Shown: positions 23,957 to 32,051 of the stretch, piece after piece
How the letters are laid out: each line of letters starts with the position of its first letter
How positions within the stretch are numbered: position 1 is the stretch's first letter
NCBI RefSeq assembly: GCF_030651755.1
Contig: NZ_JAUSBZ010000034.1
Location: 1 to 37,065, forward strand
Reading direction: 5' to 3'
Source of the DNA: Phenylobacterium sp.
GTDB taxonomy: Bacteria; Pseudomonadota; Alphaproteobacteria; Caulobacterales; Caulobacteraceae
DNA: 37,065 nt
Made by a program: the position numbers and the translations under genes
The notes under the pieces: model-generated
Databases searched by the model: none
The model's input: the letters and a program-made list of their open reading frames with translations, nothing else
What the model was told of the DNA's origin: nothing

Positions 23957-24643
23957 TTAGGGCGCCAGGCGATAGCCGCCGGCTTCGGTCAGCAGCAGGC
24001 GGGCGTTGCCCGGGTCTGGCTCGATCTTCTGCCGCAGGCGGTAGACGTGGGTTTCCAGGGTGTGGGTGGTGACGCCTGCATTATAGCCCCACACCTCGGC
24101 CAGCAGCTCCTCCCGGGACACCGGCTTGTCCCCGGCCCGGTAGAGGTACTTCAGGATATTGGTCTCTTTTTCCGTCAGCCGGATCTTCTTCTGGTCCTGG
24201 CCGATCAGGGTCTTGGCCGAGGGTCGGAATTCGTAGCCGCCGAGTTGGAAGACCGCGCCTTCGGACTGTTCGTGGCTGCGCAGCTGGGCGCGGATCCGGG
24301 CCAAGAGGACGGCGAACCTGTAGGGCTTGGTCACATAGTCGTTGGCCCCGGCCTCAAGCCCCTGGACCGTGTCCTCGTCGGACGTGGCCGCCGTCAGCAT
24401 GATCACCGGCGCGGCCAGGCCCTGGTCGCGCAAGGCCTTGCAGACCTCGCGGCCGTTCATGTCGGGGAGATCGACATCCAGCAGCACCAGGTCGGGGCGA
24501 CTTTCCTGGGCCAGACGAACGCCTTCGGCGCCCGTGGCCGCCTCGACAGCGATGAACTCATCGTGCAGTTGAAGTTGTTCGGCGACGGCGCCGCGCAGGT
24601 CGTCGTCGTCGTCGATGATCAGCAGGGTCTTTCTTTGCGCCAT
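23957..24643 (-). CDS. cenR: OmpR/PhoB-family response regulator, CenR-like
   Basis: 228 residues from ATG 24643 (MAQRKTLLIIDDDDD); a TTG 12 codons earlier is open but not conserved-looking. Receiver domain 1-120 with acidic pocket D11-D13, phospho-acceptor D56 (VLLDVDLPDMNG), T84 and K106. The winged HTH (130-228) contains KIRLTEKETNILKYLYRAG and the recognition region TTHTLETHVYRLRQKIEPDP. The sequence is close to my memory of Caulobacter CenR, an essential regulator of envelope integrity partnered by the kinase CenK, encoded elsewhere. The near-origin location between xthA and an L,D-transpeptidase agrees with that. Start regions of cenR and the transpeptidase are divergent, 56 bases apart. 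Confidence 0.85.
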   Translation of the reverse strand: MAQRKTLLIIDDDDDLRGAVAEQLQLHDEFIAVEAATGAEGVRLAQESRPDLVLLDVDLPDMNGREVCKALRDQGLAAPVIMLTAATSDEDTVQGLEAGANDYVTKPYRFAVLLARIRAQLRSHEQSEGAVFQLGGYEFRPSAKTLIGQDQKKIRLTEKETNILKYLYRAGDKPVSREELLAEVWGYNAGVTTHTLETHVYRLRQKIEPDPGNARLLLTEAGGYRLAP

Positions 24644-24699
24644 GGGGCGAACATGCACCGCATCGGCGCCCCCGGGCAAAGAGTTTTGGGAGCAGAACC

Positions 24700-25203
24700 T
24701 TGATCTACCGCGCCGATTCCACCGGACGCTTCCGGGCGGGCGCCGCCTTGCTGGCCTGCGCCATCGGGCGGGGCGGCATGGCGCCGGCGCCCGACAAGCG
24801 GGAGGGCGACGGCGTCTCGCCCATCGGGGTCTGGCCCCTGCGCTATGTGCTCTATCGTCCCGACCGGGGGCTGGTCCCGACCACCGCCCTGCCTGTGCGG
24901 CCCATCGTCCCGGACGACGGCTGGTGCGATGATCCGGCCCATCCCGACTACAACCGGCTTGTGAAGCGCCCCTTCCCCGCCAGCCACGAGGCCCTGTGGC
25001 GGGAGGACGGGCTCTATGACCTGGTGGTGGTGCTGGGACACAATGACGACCCGCCGGTCGCCCCCCTGGGCTCGGCCATCTTCCTGCACCTGGCCAAGCC
25101 GGACTACGCCCCCACCGAGGGCTGCATCGCCCTGTCGCGCCCCGATCTGGAATCGGTGCTGGCGATGGCCGCGCCCGGGGACGCCCTGGCCATCGAGGCC
25201 TGA
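24700..25203 (+). CDS. L,D-transpeptidase family protein (YkuD domain)
   Basis: 167 residues from a TTG start at 24700, preceded by GGGAG about 8 bases upstream. The catalytic signature is H130-LAKPDYAPTEG-C142 in IFLHLAKPDYAPTEGCIALSRPDL, with the upstream DKREGDGVSPIGVWPL typical of the YkuD branch with the long insert. These enzymes cross-link peptidoglycan through meso-DAP, or attach proteins to it. No signal peptide is visible (MIYRADSTGRFRAGAALLACAIG), as in many alphaproteobacterial members annotated so, which leaves localisation open. Divergent from cenR, an envelope regulator, so shared control is plausible. Confidence 0.88.
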   Translation: MIYRADSTGRFRAGAALLACAIGRGGMAPAPDKREGDGVSPIGVWPLRYVLYRPDRGLVPTTALPVRPIVPDDGWCDDPAHPDYNRLVKRPFPASHEALWREDGLYDLVVVLGHNDDPPVAPLGSAIFLHLAKPDYAPTEGCIALSRPDLESVLAMAAPGDALAIEA

Positions 25204-25210
25204 GCCGAGG

Positions 25211-25885
25211 TCAGGCGGCGGGCCGGGGGCCAAACAGGGCCGAACCGACCCTTACGCTGGTCGCCCCGAACCGCACGGCGGTCTCATAATCCCCGCTCAT
25301 CCCCATGGAGAGCCGGCCAAGGCCATTGCGCGCGGCGATCTTGGCCAACAGGGCGAAGTGCGGGCCAGGCGGCTCGTCGGCCGGGGGAATGCACATCAGC
25401 CCCTCGGGCGACAGGCCATAGAGGTCCCGGCATCGGGTGATGAAGCCGTCGGCCTCCGTCGGCCGGACGCCGGCCTTCTGCGGCTCCTCGCCGGTATTGA
25501 TCTGGACATAGAGGCGCAGGGCCCGGCCCTGGGCCTGAACCGCCTCGGCCAGAGCCTTGGCCAGGCGCTCGCGGTCCAGGGTCTCGATCACATCGAAGAA
25601 GGCCACGGCGTCCTTGGCCTTGTTGGTCTGCAGGGGGCCTATAAGGCGAAGCTCGACGCCGGCCCGGCGGTCGGCCCAACGGCCCTGGGCCTCCTGCACG
25701 CGGTTTTCGCCAAAGATCTGCTGGCCGGCCGCCAGGACCTGGGCCACAGGCTCCCAGGGCTGTTGCTTGGACACCGCCACCAGGGTCACATCGGCCGGGT
25801 CGCGGCCGCTGGCCCGGGCGGCGCGGGCGATCTTGCCCAACACCTCGGCGCGGGCGGCGGCGGAATCGAAGACGGTCTCGGACAT
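25211..25885 (-). CDS. yggS: YggS family PLP homeostasis protein
   Basis: 224 residues from ATG 25885. PLP-binding fold-type III protein: TLVAVSKQQP holds the Schiff-base lysine K40, then FGENRVQEAQGRW, LIGPLQTNKAK, LYVQINTGEEPQKAGV and SMGMSGDYETAVRFGATSVRVGSALFG (phosphate binding). YggS/PROSC proteins keep free PLP low and affect amino- and keto-acid pools, without a known catalytic reaction. Its start codon overlaps the divergent thiamine phosphate synthase start within one CATG (25883-25886). It is convergent with the L,D-transpeptidase (7 bases between stops). Confidence 0.95.
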   Translation of the reverse strand: MSETVFDSAAARAEVLGKIARAARASGRDPADVTLVAVSKQQPWEPVAQVLAAGQQIFGENRVQEAQGRWADRRAGVELRLIGPLQTNKAKDAVAFFDVIETLDRERLAKALAEAVQAQGRALRLYVQINTGEEPQKAGVRPTEADGFITRCRDLYGLSPEGLMCIPPADEPPGPHFALLAKIAARNGLGRLSMGMSGDYETAVRFGATSVRVGSALFGPRPAA

Positions 25886-26510
25886 GGGGGATGATTTCGA
25901 CTTCTGGAACCTGCGGGCGACCGCATGGTCCTTAAGCCGCCGGGCCGGCGGGCAAAAGCCCCTGCCGCCCCTGCTGCTGTTCACCGATCCCGTGCGCACC
26001 CCGGACGTCCTGGCCGCAGCCGCGGCTCTGCCGGCCGGCGCCGGGGTGGTCTACCGGACCTTCGGGGCCAAGGACGCCCTTGATGTGGCCAAGGCCCTGC
26101 GCCGGCTGACCCTGTCCCGGGGGCTCATCCTGCTGATCGGCGCCGACGCCGCCCTGGCCCGCGCCGCGGGCGCCGACGGGGTGCATCTGCCGCAACGGGA
26201 GGGCCGCAAGGCCGGCCCCCTGCGCCGGGGGCGACCGGACTGGATCGTGACGAGCGCGGCCCATGGGGTCCTGGCGGCGCGGCGCGGCCTGGCCCAGGGC
26301 GCCGACGCGGTCGTGGTTTCGACGGTGTTTCCCAGCAAGAGCCCCAGCGCTGGGGCGCCCCTGGGCCCCCTTCGGTTGGCGGCCCTGGTCCGCACCGCCG
26401 GCGGGCCGGTCTATGGTCTGGGGGGCGTCCATACGAAAAACGCCCGCCGGCTATTGGCCTCGGGCGTGGTCGGTCTGGCGGCGGTGGAGGGGCTTTCGCC
26501 CCAGATGTAG
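25884..26510 (+). CDS. thiamine phosphate synthase (ThiE/TenI-like)
   Basis: 208 residues from ATG 25884 (MGDDFDFWNLRATAWSLSRRAG); no other in-frame ATG or GTG precedes the conserved barrel. The TIM-barrel phosphate-binding family is shown by LLLFTDPVRTPDVLAAAAALPAGAGVVYRTFGAKD, DGVHLPQREGRKA, VVVSTVFPSKSPSAGAPLGPLRLA and VYGLGGVHTKNARRLLASGVVGLAAVEGL. ThiE joins HMP-PP and thiazole phosphate. This divergent form lacks some ThiE residues (VHLPQ in place of VHLGQ), so a TenI-like role in the pathway is possible. No TPP riboswitch can fit because the start overlaps that of yggS. Confidence 0.82.
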   Translation: MGDDFDFWNLRATAWSLSRRAGGQKPLPPLLLFTDPVRTPDVLAAAAALPAGAGVVYRTFGAKDALDVAKALRRLTLSRGLILLIGADAALARAAGADGVHLPQREGRKAGPLRRGRPDWIVTSAAHGVLAARRGLAQGADAVVVSTVFPSKSPSAGAPLGPLRLAALVRTAGGPVYGLGGVHTKNARRLLASGVVGLAAVEGLSPQM

Positions 26511-26521
26511 GGCCTATGGCC

Positions 26522-26893
26522 TCAGAATTTCAGCGCCGTCTCGAGGCGCACCCGGGGGGTGGCTTCCGTGGGCTGGGTCTTCTTGAAGGCCGGCTCCTCC
26601 TGGTCGCCCAGGGCCACGGCCCCGCCGACCCGAAGGCTGGGGGTGACGCTGAAAAAGGCGCCCGCCTGAACGTCATTGAGCTGCACATCACGGCCGCTGG
26701 GTTGGTCGAGATTGAGCGACACCCCCCAACGTCCGTTCTGCAGGCCCCACTTCAGGGTCTTGCCCCCCTGCGGCAGAGCCTCACTGCGGACGGTGAAGTC
26801 CACGCCCTTGGTCTTGTCGGTCTGGGCGTGAGCCGCCGTCGACCCGAGAAGGGCCGCCGTGATCGCGCCGAGAAACAAGGTCCGAAAGGACAT
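26522..26893 (-). CDS. ntrZ: NtrZ family periplasmic regulatory protein
   Basis: 123 residues from ATG 26893; a GTG two codons upstream (26899) is equally possible. Signal peptide MSFRTLFLGAITAALLGSTAAHA, then a beta-rich mature protein (VDFTVRSEALPQGGKTLKWGLQNGRWGVSLNLDQPSGRDVQLNDVQAGAFFSVTPSLRVGGAVALG) that resembles half of a small beta-barrel. NtrZ of Caulobacter acts in the periplasm on the NtrY-NtrX system, restraining NtrY phosphatase activity. The final residues (RLETALKF, aromatic C terminus) are like those of outer membrane barrel proteins. Strong predicted promoter at 26964-26991. Confidence 0.82.
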   Translation of the reverse strand: MSFRTLFLGAITAALLGSTAAHAQTDKTKGVDFTVRSEALPQGGKTLKWGLQNGRWGVSLNLDQPSGRDVQLNDVQAGAFFSVTPSLRVGGAVALGDQEEPAFKKTQPTEATPRVRLETALKF

Positions 26894-26963
26894 TTTCACC
26901 GTCAAAGGGCCCCCTGCGCCCCGCTGGCCTCGTCGGGAACCCCCGATCGACGCCGTCTTCTCG

Positions 26964-26991
26964 ATTAGAGGCCCGGAGACGGCCGGGTCAA
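26964..26991 (-). promoter_or_regulatory. predicted sigma70-type promoter of ntrZ
   Basis: On the minus strand TTGACC (26986-26991) and TCTAAT (26964-26969) are separated by 16 bases, each matching 5 of 6 consensus positions. Predicted start near 26957 gives a leader of about 65 nt before the ATG. Confidence 0.6.
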
Positions 26992-27154
26992 CTGGCCTTC
27001 TGAGGAGTCTTGGTCCTGTGGACAATATGGCCCGTTCATGTGGCGCCGGAGCCACGCGATTCCTGTTTGGCGCCTGCAATCAGGTTGTTATAGAGGGCGC
27101 CGGCGCGGGGCGGCGCCGCGGCGCGACCACGACGCGGAAATTATTGGGAGTCGG

Positions 27155-27637
27155 ATGAACATGCCGTTTGTGCGCGGAGCTCGGTTCTCCAAGGTTTCGA
27201 TCGCCGTCTTGGCTCTAGGCCTGGTCTCACTCTCAGCCTGCGCCTCCCGCGGCGATGGCGAGCGCCGGGGCCTGTTTGGTCGGGGCCAGGCGCAATCGAC
27301 CCAGACGGCCGCCATTTCGGTGAACGGCTATCTGTGGCGCGCCAGCCTGGACACCCTGGCCTTCATGCCCCTGGTGTCGGCCGACCCCTATGGCGGCGTG
27401 ATCATCACCGACTGGTACACCGCCCCGGAGACGCCCAATGAGCGCTTCAAGGCCACCGTCTACATTCTGGACGCCCGCCTGCGGGCCGATGGCCTGAACG
27501 TGGCCCTGTTCAAGCAGATCCGCGGCGCCGACGGCCAGTGGGCTGACGCGGCCCCGTCGGCCCAGACCGAGGTCGACCTGGAGAACGCCATCCTGACCCG
27601 GGCCCGCCAGCTTCGACTTTCGAACATCCGGGGCTGA
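27155..27637 (+). CDS. DUF3576 domain lipoprotein
   Basis: 160 residues from ATG 27155, with GGGAG upstream; the frame is open further but not protein-like. A lipoprotein signal ends in LVSLSAC (Cys 29), followed by a Gly/Arg-rich linker and the conserved DUF3576 core AISVNGYLWRASLDTLAFMPLVSADPYGGVIITDWYTAPETPNERFKATVYILDARLRADGLNVALF. The family is alphaproteobacterial, of unknown function, and commonly sits directly upstream of leuS, lptE and holA as here, which suggests an outer membrane or envelope role. It is divergent from ntrZ with 261 bases between. Confidence 0.9.
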   Translation: MNMPFVRGARFSKVSIAVLALGLVSLSACASRGDGERRGLFGRGQAQSTQTAAISVNGYLWRASLDTLAFMPLVSADPYGGVIITDWYTAPETPNERFKATVYILDARLRADGLNVALFKQIRGADGQWADAAPSAQTEVDLENAILTRARQLRLSNIRG

Positions 27638-27645
27638 CGCCCCGG

Positions 27646-27676
27646 GGCGCGTTCAGCCTGCCCGATCGAACGCGCC
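27646..27676. repeat. perfect inverted repeat between DUF3576 and leuS
   Basis: GGCGCGTTC (27646-27654) and GAACGCGCC (27668-27676) around a 13-base loop; no T-run. The arms share GGCGCGTT with the outer arms of the palindromic repeat just after leuS, but the centre differs. It may act as an attenuator or RNA-processing site before leuS. Confidence 0.5.
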
Positions 27677-27757
27677 GCCCATGCCGTGGCCGGCGCGCCC
27701 CTTAAGCTCGCCGGTCTTCGTTCCTTGAACCGAACCAGATCGTGAAGGCTGCCTGAG

Positions 27758-30337
27758 ATGGCGCGCTACAATCCCAAGGACGTCGAGCCCAAGTGGCGTC
27801 AGGCCTGGACTGACGCCGAGGTCTTCAAGGCGCAGATCAAGCCTGACCAGCCAAAATACTATGTGCTGGAGATGTTCCCCTACCCCTCGGGGCGGCTGCA
27901 CATGGGCCATGTGCGCAACTATGCGCTGGGCGATGTGGTGGCGCGGTTCAAACGCGCCCGGGGCTTCAATGTGCTGCATCCCATGGGCTGGGACGCCTTT
28001 GGCCTGCCCGCCGAGAACGCCGCCATGGAGCGCGGCGTCGACCCCCGGGCCTGGACCTATGACAATATCGCCCGGATGCGGGACGAGCTGAAGCAGCTCG
28101 GCCTGTCCATCGACTGGAGCCGGGAGTTCGCCACCTGCGACCTGGCCTATTACGGCAAGCAGCAGGCCTGGTTCCTGGACCTCTATAAGGCCGGCCTCGT
28201 CTACCGCCGCGAAGGCGTGGTCAACTGGGATCCGGTGGACCAGACCGTGCTCGCCAACGAACAGGTGGTGGACGGCCGCGGCTGGCGCTCCGGCGCGGTG
28301 GTGGAGAAGCGCAAGCTGAACCAGTGGTTCCTGCGCATCACCGACTATGCCGACGAGCTGATCGAGGGGCTGAAGACCCTGGACCGCTGGCCCGACAAGG
28401 TCCGGCTGATGCAGGAAAACTGGATCGGCCGCTCCAAGGGGCTGAAGTTCGCCTTCCCCTGGGCGGGCGCGGGCCCGGCCGGCTTCGAGGATGGCCTGAA
28501 CGTCTATACCACCCGCCCTGACACCCTCTTTGGGGCGAGCTTCGTCGGCATCGCGCCGGACCATCCGCTCGCCGAACAGCTGGCCGCCGCCGATCCCAAG
28601 GTCGCGGCCTTCATCGCCGAATGCCGCAAGGGCGGGGCCAGCGCCGCCGAGATCGAGACCGCCGAGAAGATCGGTCTGGAAACCGGCCTCTCCGTCGCCC
28701 ATCCCTTCGATCCCAACTGGAAGCTGCCGGTCTGGATCGCCAACTTCATCCTGATGGACTACGGCACGGGCGCCATCTTCGCCTGCCCGGCCCACGACCA
28801 GCGCGACCTGGACTTCGCCCGCAAATACGACCTGCCGGTCCGTCCCGTGGTCCTGCCCCCCGGCGAGACGCCCGACCAGGTCCAGGTGGGCGCCGAGGCC
28901 TATACGGGCCCGGGTGTGATCTTCAATTCCAGCTTCCTGGACGGCCTGGACATCGAGGCCGCCAAGGCCGCGGCCATCGCCCGGATCGAGGAGCTGGGCC
29001 TGGGGGAAGGCGCCACCGTCTATCGCCTGCGCGACTGGGGGGTGGCCCGCCAGCGGGGCTGGGGCTGCCCGGTGCCGGTGATCCATTGCGCCAAGTGCGG
29101 TGTGGTCCCTGTGCCCAAGGACCAGCTGCCCGTCGCCCTGCCCGACGACCTGGAGTTCGGCAAGCCGGGCAATGCGCTCGACCGCCATCCCACCTGGAAG
29201 CATGTGGCCTGTCCCACCTGCGGCGGCGAGGCCCAGCGCGAGACCGACACCCTGGACACCTTCGTCGACTCCTCCTGGTACTTCGCCCGGTTTACCGATC
29301 CCGACGCCGATGAGGCCATCAACAAGGCCGCCGCCGACTACTGGCTGCCGGTGGACCAGTATGTGGGCGGCATCGAGCACGCGGTGCTGCACCTGCTGTA
29401 CGCTCGCTTCGTCACCCGCGCCCTGGCCGACCAGGGGCAGCTGTCGGTTCAGGAGCCCTTTGCGGGCCTGTTCACCCAGGGCATGGTCACCCACGAAACT
29501 TATCGTCGCCAGTCCGGGGAGTGGCTGGAGCCCAAGGAGGTCGAGATCGAGGCCAGCGGCGCCACCCGCCGGGCCGTGCGGATCGAAACCGGCGAACCTG
29601 TGGTCATCGGCGACGTCGAGAAGATGTCGAAGTCCAAGAAGAACACCGTCGCGCCCGAGGAGATCTTCGAGGTCTATGGCGTCGACGCCGCGCGCCTGTT
29701 CGTCCTGTCCGACAGCCCGCCGGAGCGCGACACCCAGTGGTCCAACGCCGGCGTCGAGGGCGCCTGGCGCTTCGTCAACCGGGTCTGGGCCGAGTTCGAC
29801 AGCCAGCCAGCCAGCGCGCCGGCCGCCGAGCCCGATGAGGCGGCCAAGGCCCTGACCCGGGCCAGCCACCGGCTGATCAAGGCCATGACCGAGGCGGTCG
29901 ATGACTTCCGGTTCAACTCGGGCATCGCCCGGCTGTACGAATTCCTCAATGTTCTCAAGGCCAATCCCGCTCAAGGCGGCAGCCCTGCGGTGCTGGCGGC
30001 CCGGCGCGAGGCCCTGTCGGTCTTCGCCCGTCTGGTGGCCCCCTTCACCCCGCACCTGGCCGAGGAATGCTGGGCCTCGATCGGCGGCCAGGGTCTGGTG
30101 GCCGTCGCCCCCTGGCCGGACTATGATCGCGCCCTGGCCGAGGATGCGGTGAAGATCCTGCCCGTCCAGGTCAACGGCAAGCGCCGCGGCGAGATCAGCG
30201 CCCCGGCCGGCGCCGAGCCCGCCGATGTGGAGAAGATGGTGCTTGAAGACCCCGAGATCGCCCGGCGCCTGGAAGGCCTGACCATCCGCAAGGTGATCGT
30301 CGTGAAGGACCGCATCGTCAACATCGTGGCCAGCTAG
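27758..30337 (+). CDS. leuS: leucyl-tRNA synthetase
   Basis: 859 residues, a full-length bacterial LeuRS. Class I signatures: H48-MGH51 (the HIGH box, in [16 protein letters not shown]) and K622-MSKS626 ([13 protein letters not shown]). The inserted editing domain (CP1) shows [23 protein letters not shown] and [23 protein letters not shown], including the Thr-rich and Asp residues that hydrolyse mischarged tRNA. A zinc-like pair CAKCGVVP / CPTCGGE is in place. The C-terminal domain is at [15 protein letters not shown]. First of the leuS-lptE-holA run; the repeat at 30339 starts one base after its stop. Confidence 0.98.
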   Translation: MARYNPKDVEPKWRQAWTDAEVFKAQIKPDQPKYYVLEMFPYPSGRLHMGHVRNYALGDVVARFKRARGFNVLHPMGWDAFGLPAENAAMERGVDPRAWTYDNIARMRDELKQLGLSIDWSREFATCDLAYYGKQQAWFLDLYKAGLVYRREGVVNWDPVDQTVLANEQVVDGRGWRSGAVVEKRKLNQWFLRITDYADELIEGLKTLDRWPDKVRLMQENWIGRSKGLKFAFPWAGAGPAGFEDGLNVYTTRPDTLFGASFVGIAPDHPLAEQLAAADPKVAAFIAECRKGGASAAEIETAEKIGLETGLSVAHPFDPNWKLPVWIANFILMDYGTGAIFACPAHDQRDLDFARKYDLPVRPVVLPPGETPDQVQVGAEAYTGPGVIFNSSFLDGLDIEAAKAAAIARIEELGLGEGATVYRLRDWGVARQRGWGCPVPVIHCAKCGVVPVPKDQLPVALPDDLEFGKPGNALDRHPTWKHVACPTCGGEAQRETDTLDTFVDSSWYFARFTDPDADEAINKAAADYWLPVDQYVGGIEHAVLHLLYARFVTRALADQGQLSVQEPFAGLFTQGMVTHETYRRQSGEWLEPKEVEIEASGATRRAVRIETGEPVVIGDVEKMSKSKKNTVAPEEIFEVYGVDAARLFVLSDSPPERDTQWSNAGVEGAWRFVNRVWAEFDSQPASAPAAEPDEAAKALTRASHRLIKAMTEAVDDFRFNSGIARLYEFLNVLKANPAQGGSPAVLAARREALSVFARLVAPFTPHLAEECWASIGGQGLVAVAPWPDYDRALAEDAVKILPVQVNGKRRGEISAPAGAEPADVEKMVLEDPEIARRLEGLTIRKVIVVKDRIVNIVAS

Positions 30338-30338
30338 G

Positions 30339-30381
30339 GCGCGTTCCGATAAGGGGGAACCGGTTATCGGACGAAACGCGC
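30339..30381. repeat. nested palindromic repeat, copy B
   Basis: Outer arms GCGCGTT (30339-30345) and AACGCGC (30375-30381); inner arms CCGATAA (30346-30352) and TTATCGG (30364-30370), all perfect; centre GGGGGAACCGG. It is the reverse complement of copy A at 22898-22941 with few changes. It lies between leuS and lptE within the presumed transcript, where it could fold as a stem. Confidence 0.8.
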
Positions 30382-30397
30382 TCCAACTCAGAATGTG

Positions 30398-30901
30398 ATG
30401 ACCATGTCGCCGCGCCTTGTCACAGCCCTGGTCCTGGCCTGCGCCGCCCTGGCGCTCTCGGGCTGCGGGTTCCGCCCGCTCTACGCCCAGCCCGGCGTGA
30501 CGCCCGGCCTGGCCGACATCCTGGTCGCCGCCCCCCGGGGCCGCGCCGGCTATCTGGTGGGCGAGGCCTTGAACGACGCCCTGGCCACGGGCGGCGGCGC
30601 CTCGGCCTGGCGGCTGGACCTGGACCTTTCGGAACAACGCTTTCCCCGCGGTCTTCGGGTCGACAACGTGGCCACCCGCTACGAATACGTGCTGACGGCG
30701 GCCTACACCCTGCGGGACGTCGCCACCCTGACCCCGGCCAAGGTCGGCAACGTCCGGGTCGAACTGACCTATGACTCCGCCGACCAGCCCTATGCCTCGG
30801 TCGCCGCCCAGCAGGACGCCCAGGAGCGCGCCGCCCTCGAGGCCGCCCGCCGGATCCAGCTCGAACTCGCCGCCTGGTTCGCCGACCAGGCGGGATCCTA
30901 G
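30398..30901 (+). CDS. lptE: LPS assembly lipoprotein LptE
   Basis: 167 residues from ATG 30398; GTG 30395 and ATG 30404 are alternatives. Lipobox LALSGC (Cys 23) then GFRPLYAQPGV, the hallmark of LptE. The rest is the typical alpha/beta fold (LVGEALNDALATG, RLDLDLSEQRFPRGLRVDNVATRYEYVLTAAYTL, ERAALEAARRIQLELAAWF). LptE plugs the LptD barrel in the outer membrane and takes part in LPS insertion. The leuS-lptE-holA order is conserved widely in proteobacteria; the gap to holA is 15 bases, so the two are co-transcribed. Confidence 0.94.
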   Translation: MTMSPRLVTALVLACAALALSGCGFRPLYAQPGVTPGLADILVAAPRGRAGYLVGEALNDALATGGGASAWRLDLDLSEQRFPRGLRVDNVATRYEYVLTAAYTLRDVATLTPAKVGNVRVELTYDSADQPYASVAAQQDAQERAALEAARRIQLELAAWFADQAGS

Positions 30902-30916
30902 GGGGCGCAGGCCGGC

Positions 30917-31969
30917 ATGATCCTCAGCCGGCGGCCAGACATCGAGCGTTTCCTGGCCAAGCCGGACCCCGGCGTCCGCGGGGCGGTGATCTATGGCCGC
31001 GACATCGGCGTGGTCCGCGAGCGGGCCAACCAGCTCGCCGCCAGGATCGCGCCCAACCCTGACGACCCCTTCGATGTCGCCCTGCTCACCGACGGGGACA
31101 TCGATGGCGACGCCGGCCGACTGGACAACGAGCTCGCCTCCCAGTCCCTGATGGGCGGCCGGCGCCTCGTGCGGCTGAAACTCTCCAGTGAGAAGGCCAG
31201 CCTCGACAAGATGGCCGCTGAGGCCATCAAGGGCCATGCCGACGGCGCCTTCAATCCGGAGGCCTTCTTCCTGCTGGAGGCCGGCAATCTGGGGCGGGAT
31301 TCAGCCCTGCGGAAGGTCGCTGAGAAGGCCGCCGCCATCGCCGTCATCCCCTGTTACGAGGATGAGCCCGGCGACATGGCCCGCCTGGTGCGCGAGGCGC
31401 TGAACGCCGAAGGGGTCGGCCTGAACGCCGATGCGCTCGCCCTGTTCGTCGCCCGCCTGCCCAAGGACCGCGGCGTGGCCCGCCAGGAGATCGAGCGGCT
31501 GATCCTCTATCTGGGCCCTCGCAGCGGCGTCACCGCCGGGCCGAAGGATCTGGATGATTTCCTGGGGGTCGAGCCCGAGGCCTCCCTGGCCGATGCGGCG
31601 TCGGACGCCTTTGGCGGCCGCATCGCCGAGGCCCAGAGCGGCCTGCGCCGGGCCGCGGCCGAAGGTGAGGCGGGTCCCGCCGCCGTCCGGGCCATCAGCC
31701 AGCATCTGGCCAAGCTGCGCCGCACCCTCACCCTGGTGAAAAGCGGGGCAGGCCTGCCCGAAGCCGCCAAGGCCTCCGGGGTGTTCTGGAAGAACGAGCG
31801 GGAATTCCTGCGCCAGGCCCGGGCCTGGAGCCTGGAGACCCTTGATGTCGTCCAGCCCGAGGTCCTGGCCGCCGACCGCGCGTGTAAGACCACCGGCAGC
31901 CCCGACCGCCTGATCGCCGAGCGCCTGGCGCTGACCATCGCCGCCCGGGCCAAGCGCATGGGGTTGTAG
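30917..31969 (+). CDS. holA: DNA polymerase III subunit delta
   Basis: 350 residues. The delta subunit opens the beta clamp within the clamp loader. AAA+-like N-terminal region with DPGVRGAVIYGRDIGVVRERANQLA, LMGGRRLVRLKLSSEKAS, FFLLEAGNLGRDSALRKVAEKAAAIAVIPCYEDEPGDMARLV, then lid and collar domains (ARQEIERLILYLG, DDFLGVEPEASLADAASDAFGG, AISQHLAKLRRTL). There is no Walker A motif, as normal for delta. It sits 15 bases after lptE and 82 bases before an unknown lipoprotein. Confidence 0.95.
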   Translation: MILSRRPDIERFLAKPDPGVRGAVIYGRDIGVVRERANQLAARIAPNPDDPFDVALLTDGDIDGDAGRLDNELASQSLMGGRRLVRLKLSSEKASLDKMAAEAIKGHADGAFNPEAFFLLEAGNLGRDSALRKVAEKAAAIAVIPCYEDEPGDMARLVREALNAEGVGLNADALALFVARLPKDRGVARQEIERLILYLGPRSGVTAGPKDLDDFLGVEPEASLADAASDAFGGRIAEAQSGLRRAAAEGEAGPAAVRAISQHLAKLRRTLTLVKSGAGLPEAAKASGVFWKNEREFLRQARAWSLETLDVVQPEVLAADRACKTTGSPDRLIAERLALTIAARAKRMGL

Positions 31970-32051
31970 GCCCCGCACGCCCTCACAATCTGGCGTTGAC
32001 GTCCACAGCCTCCGGACGCATGTTGGCGACCGGCGTTCTCTGGGGGTGGTC

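Noticed and set aside
25850..25884. TPP riboswitch upstream of the thiamine phosphate synthase
   Set aside because: The gene start overlaps that of yggS, so no leader exists, and the conserved CTGAGA THI-box motif is absent.
27653..31237. 1194-codon open frame on the minus strand across leuS, lptE and holA
   Set aside because: It is the antisense of three well-conserved genes; long stop-free antisense frames are expected at about 70% G+C with this codon use. Its translation is Gly/His/Gln/Val-rich and has no domain.
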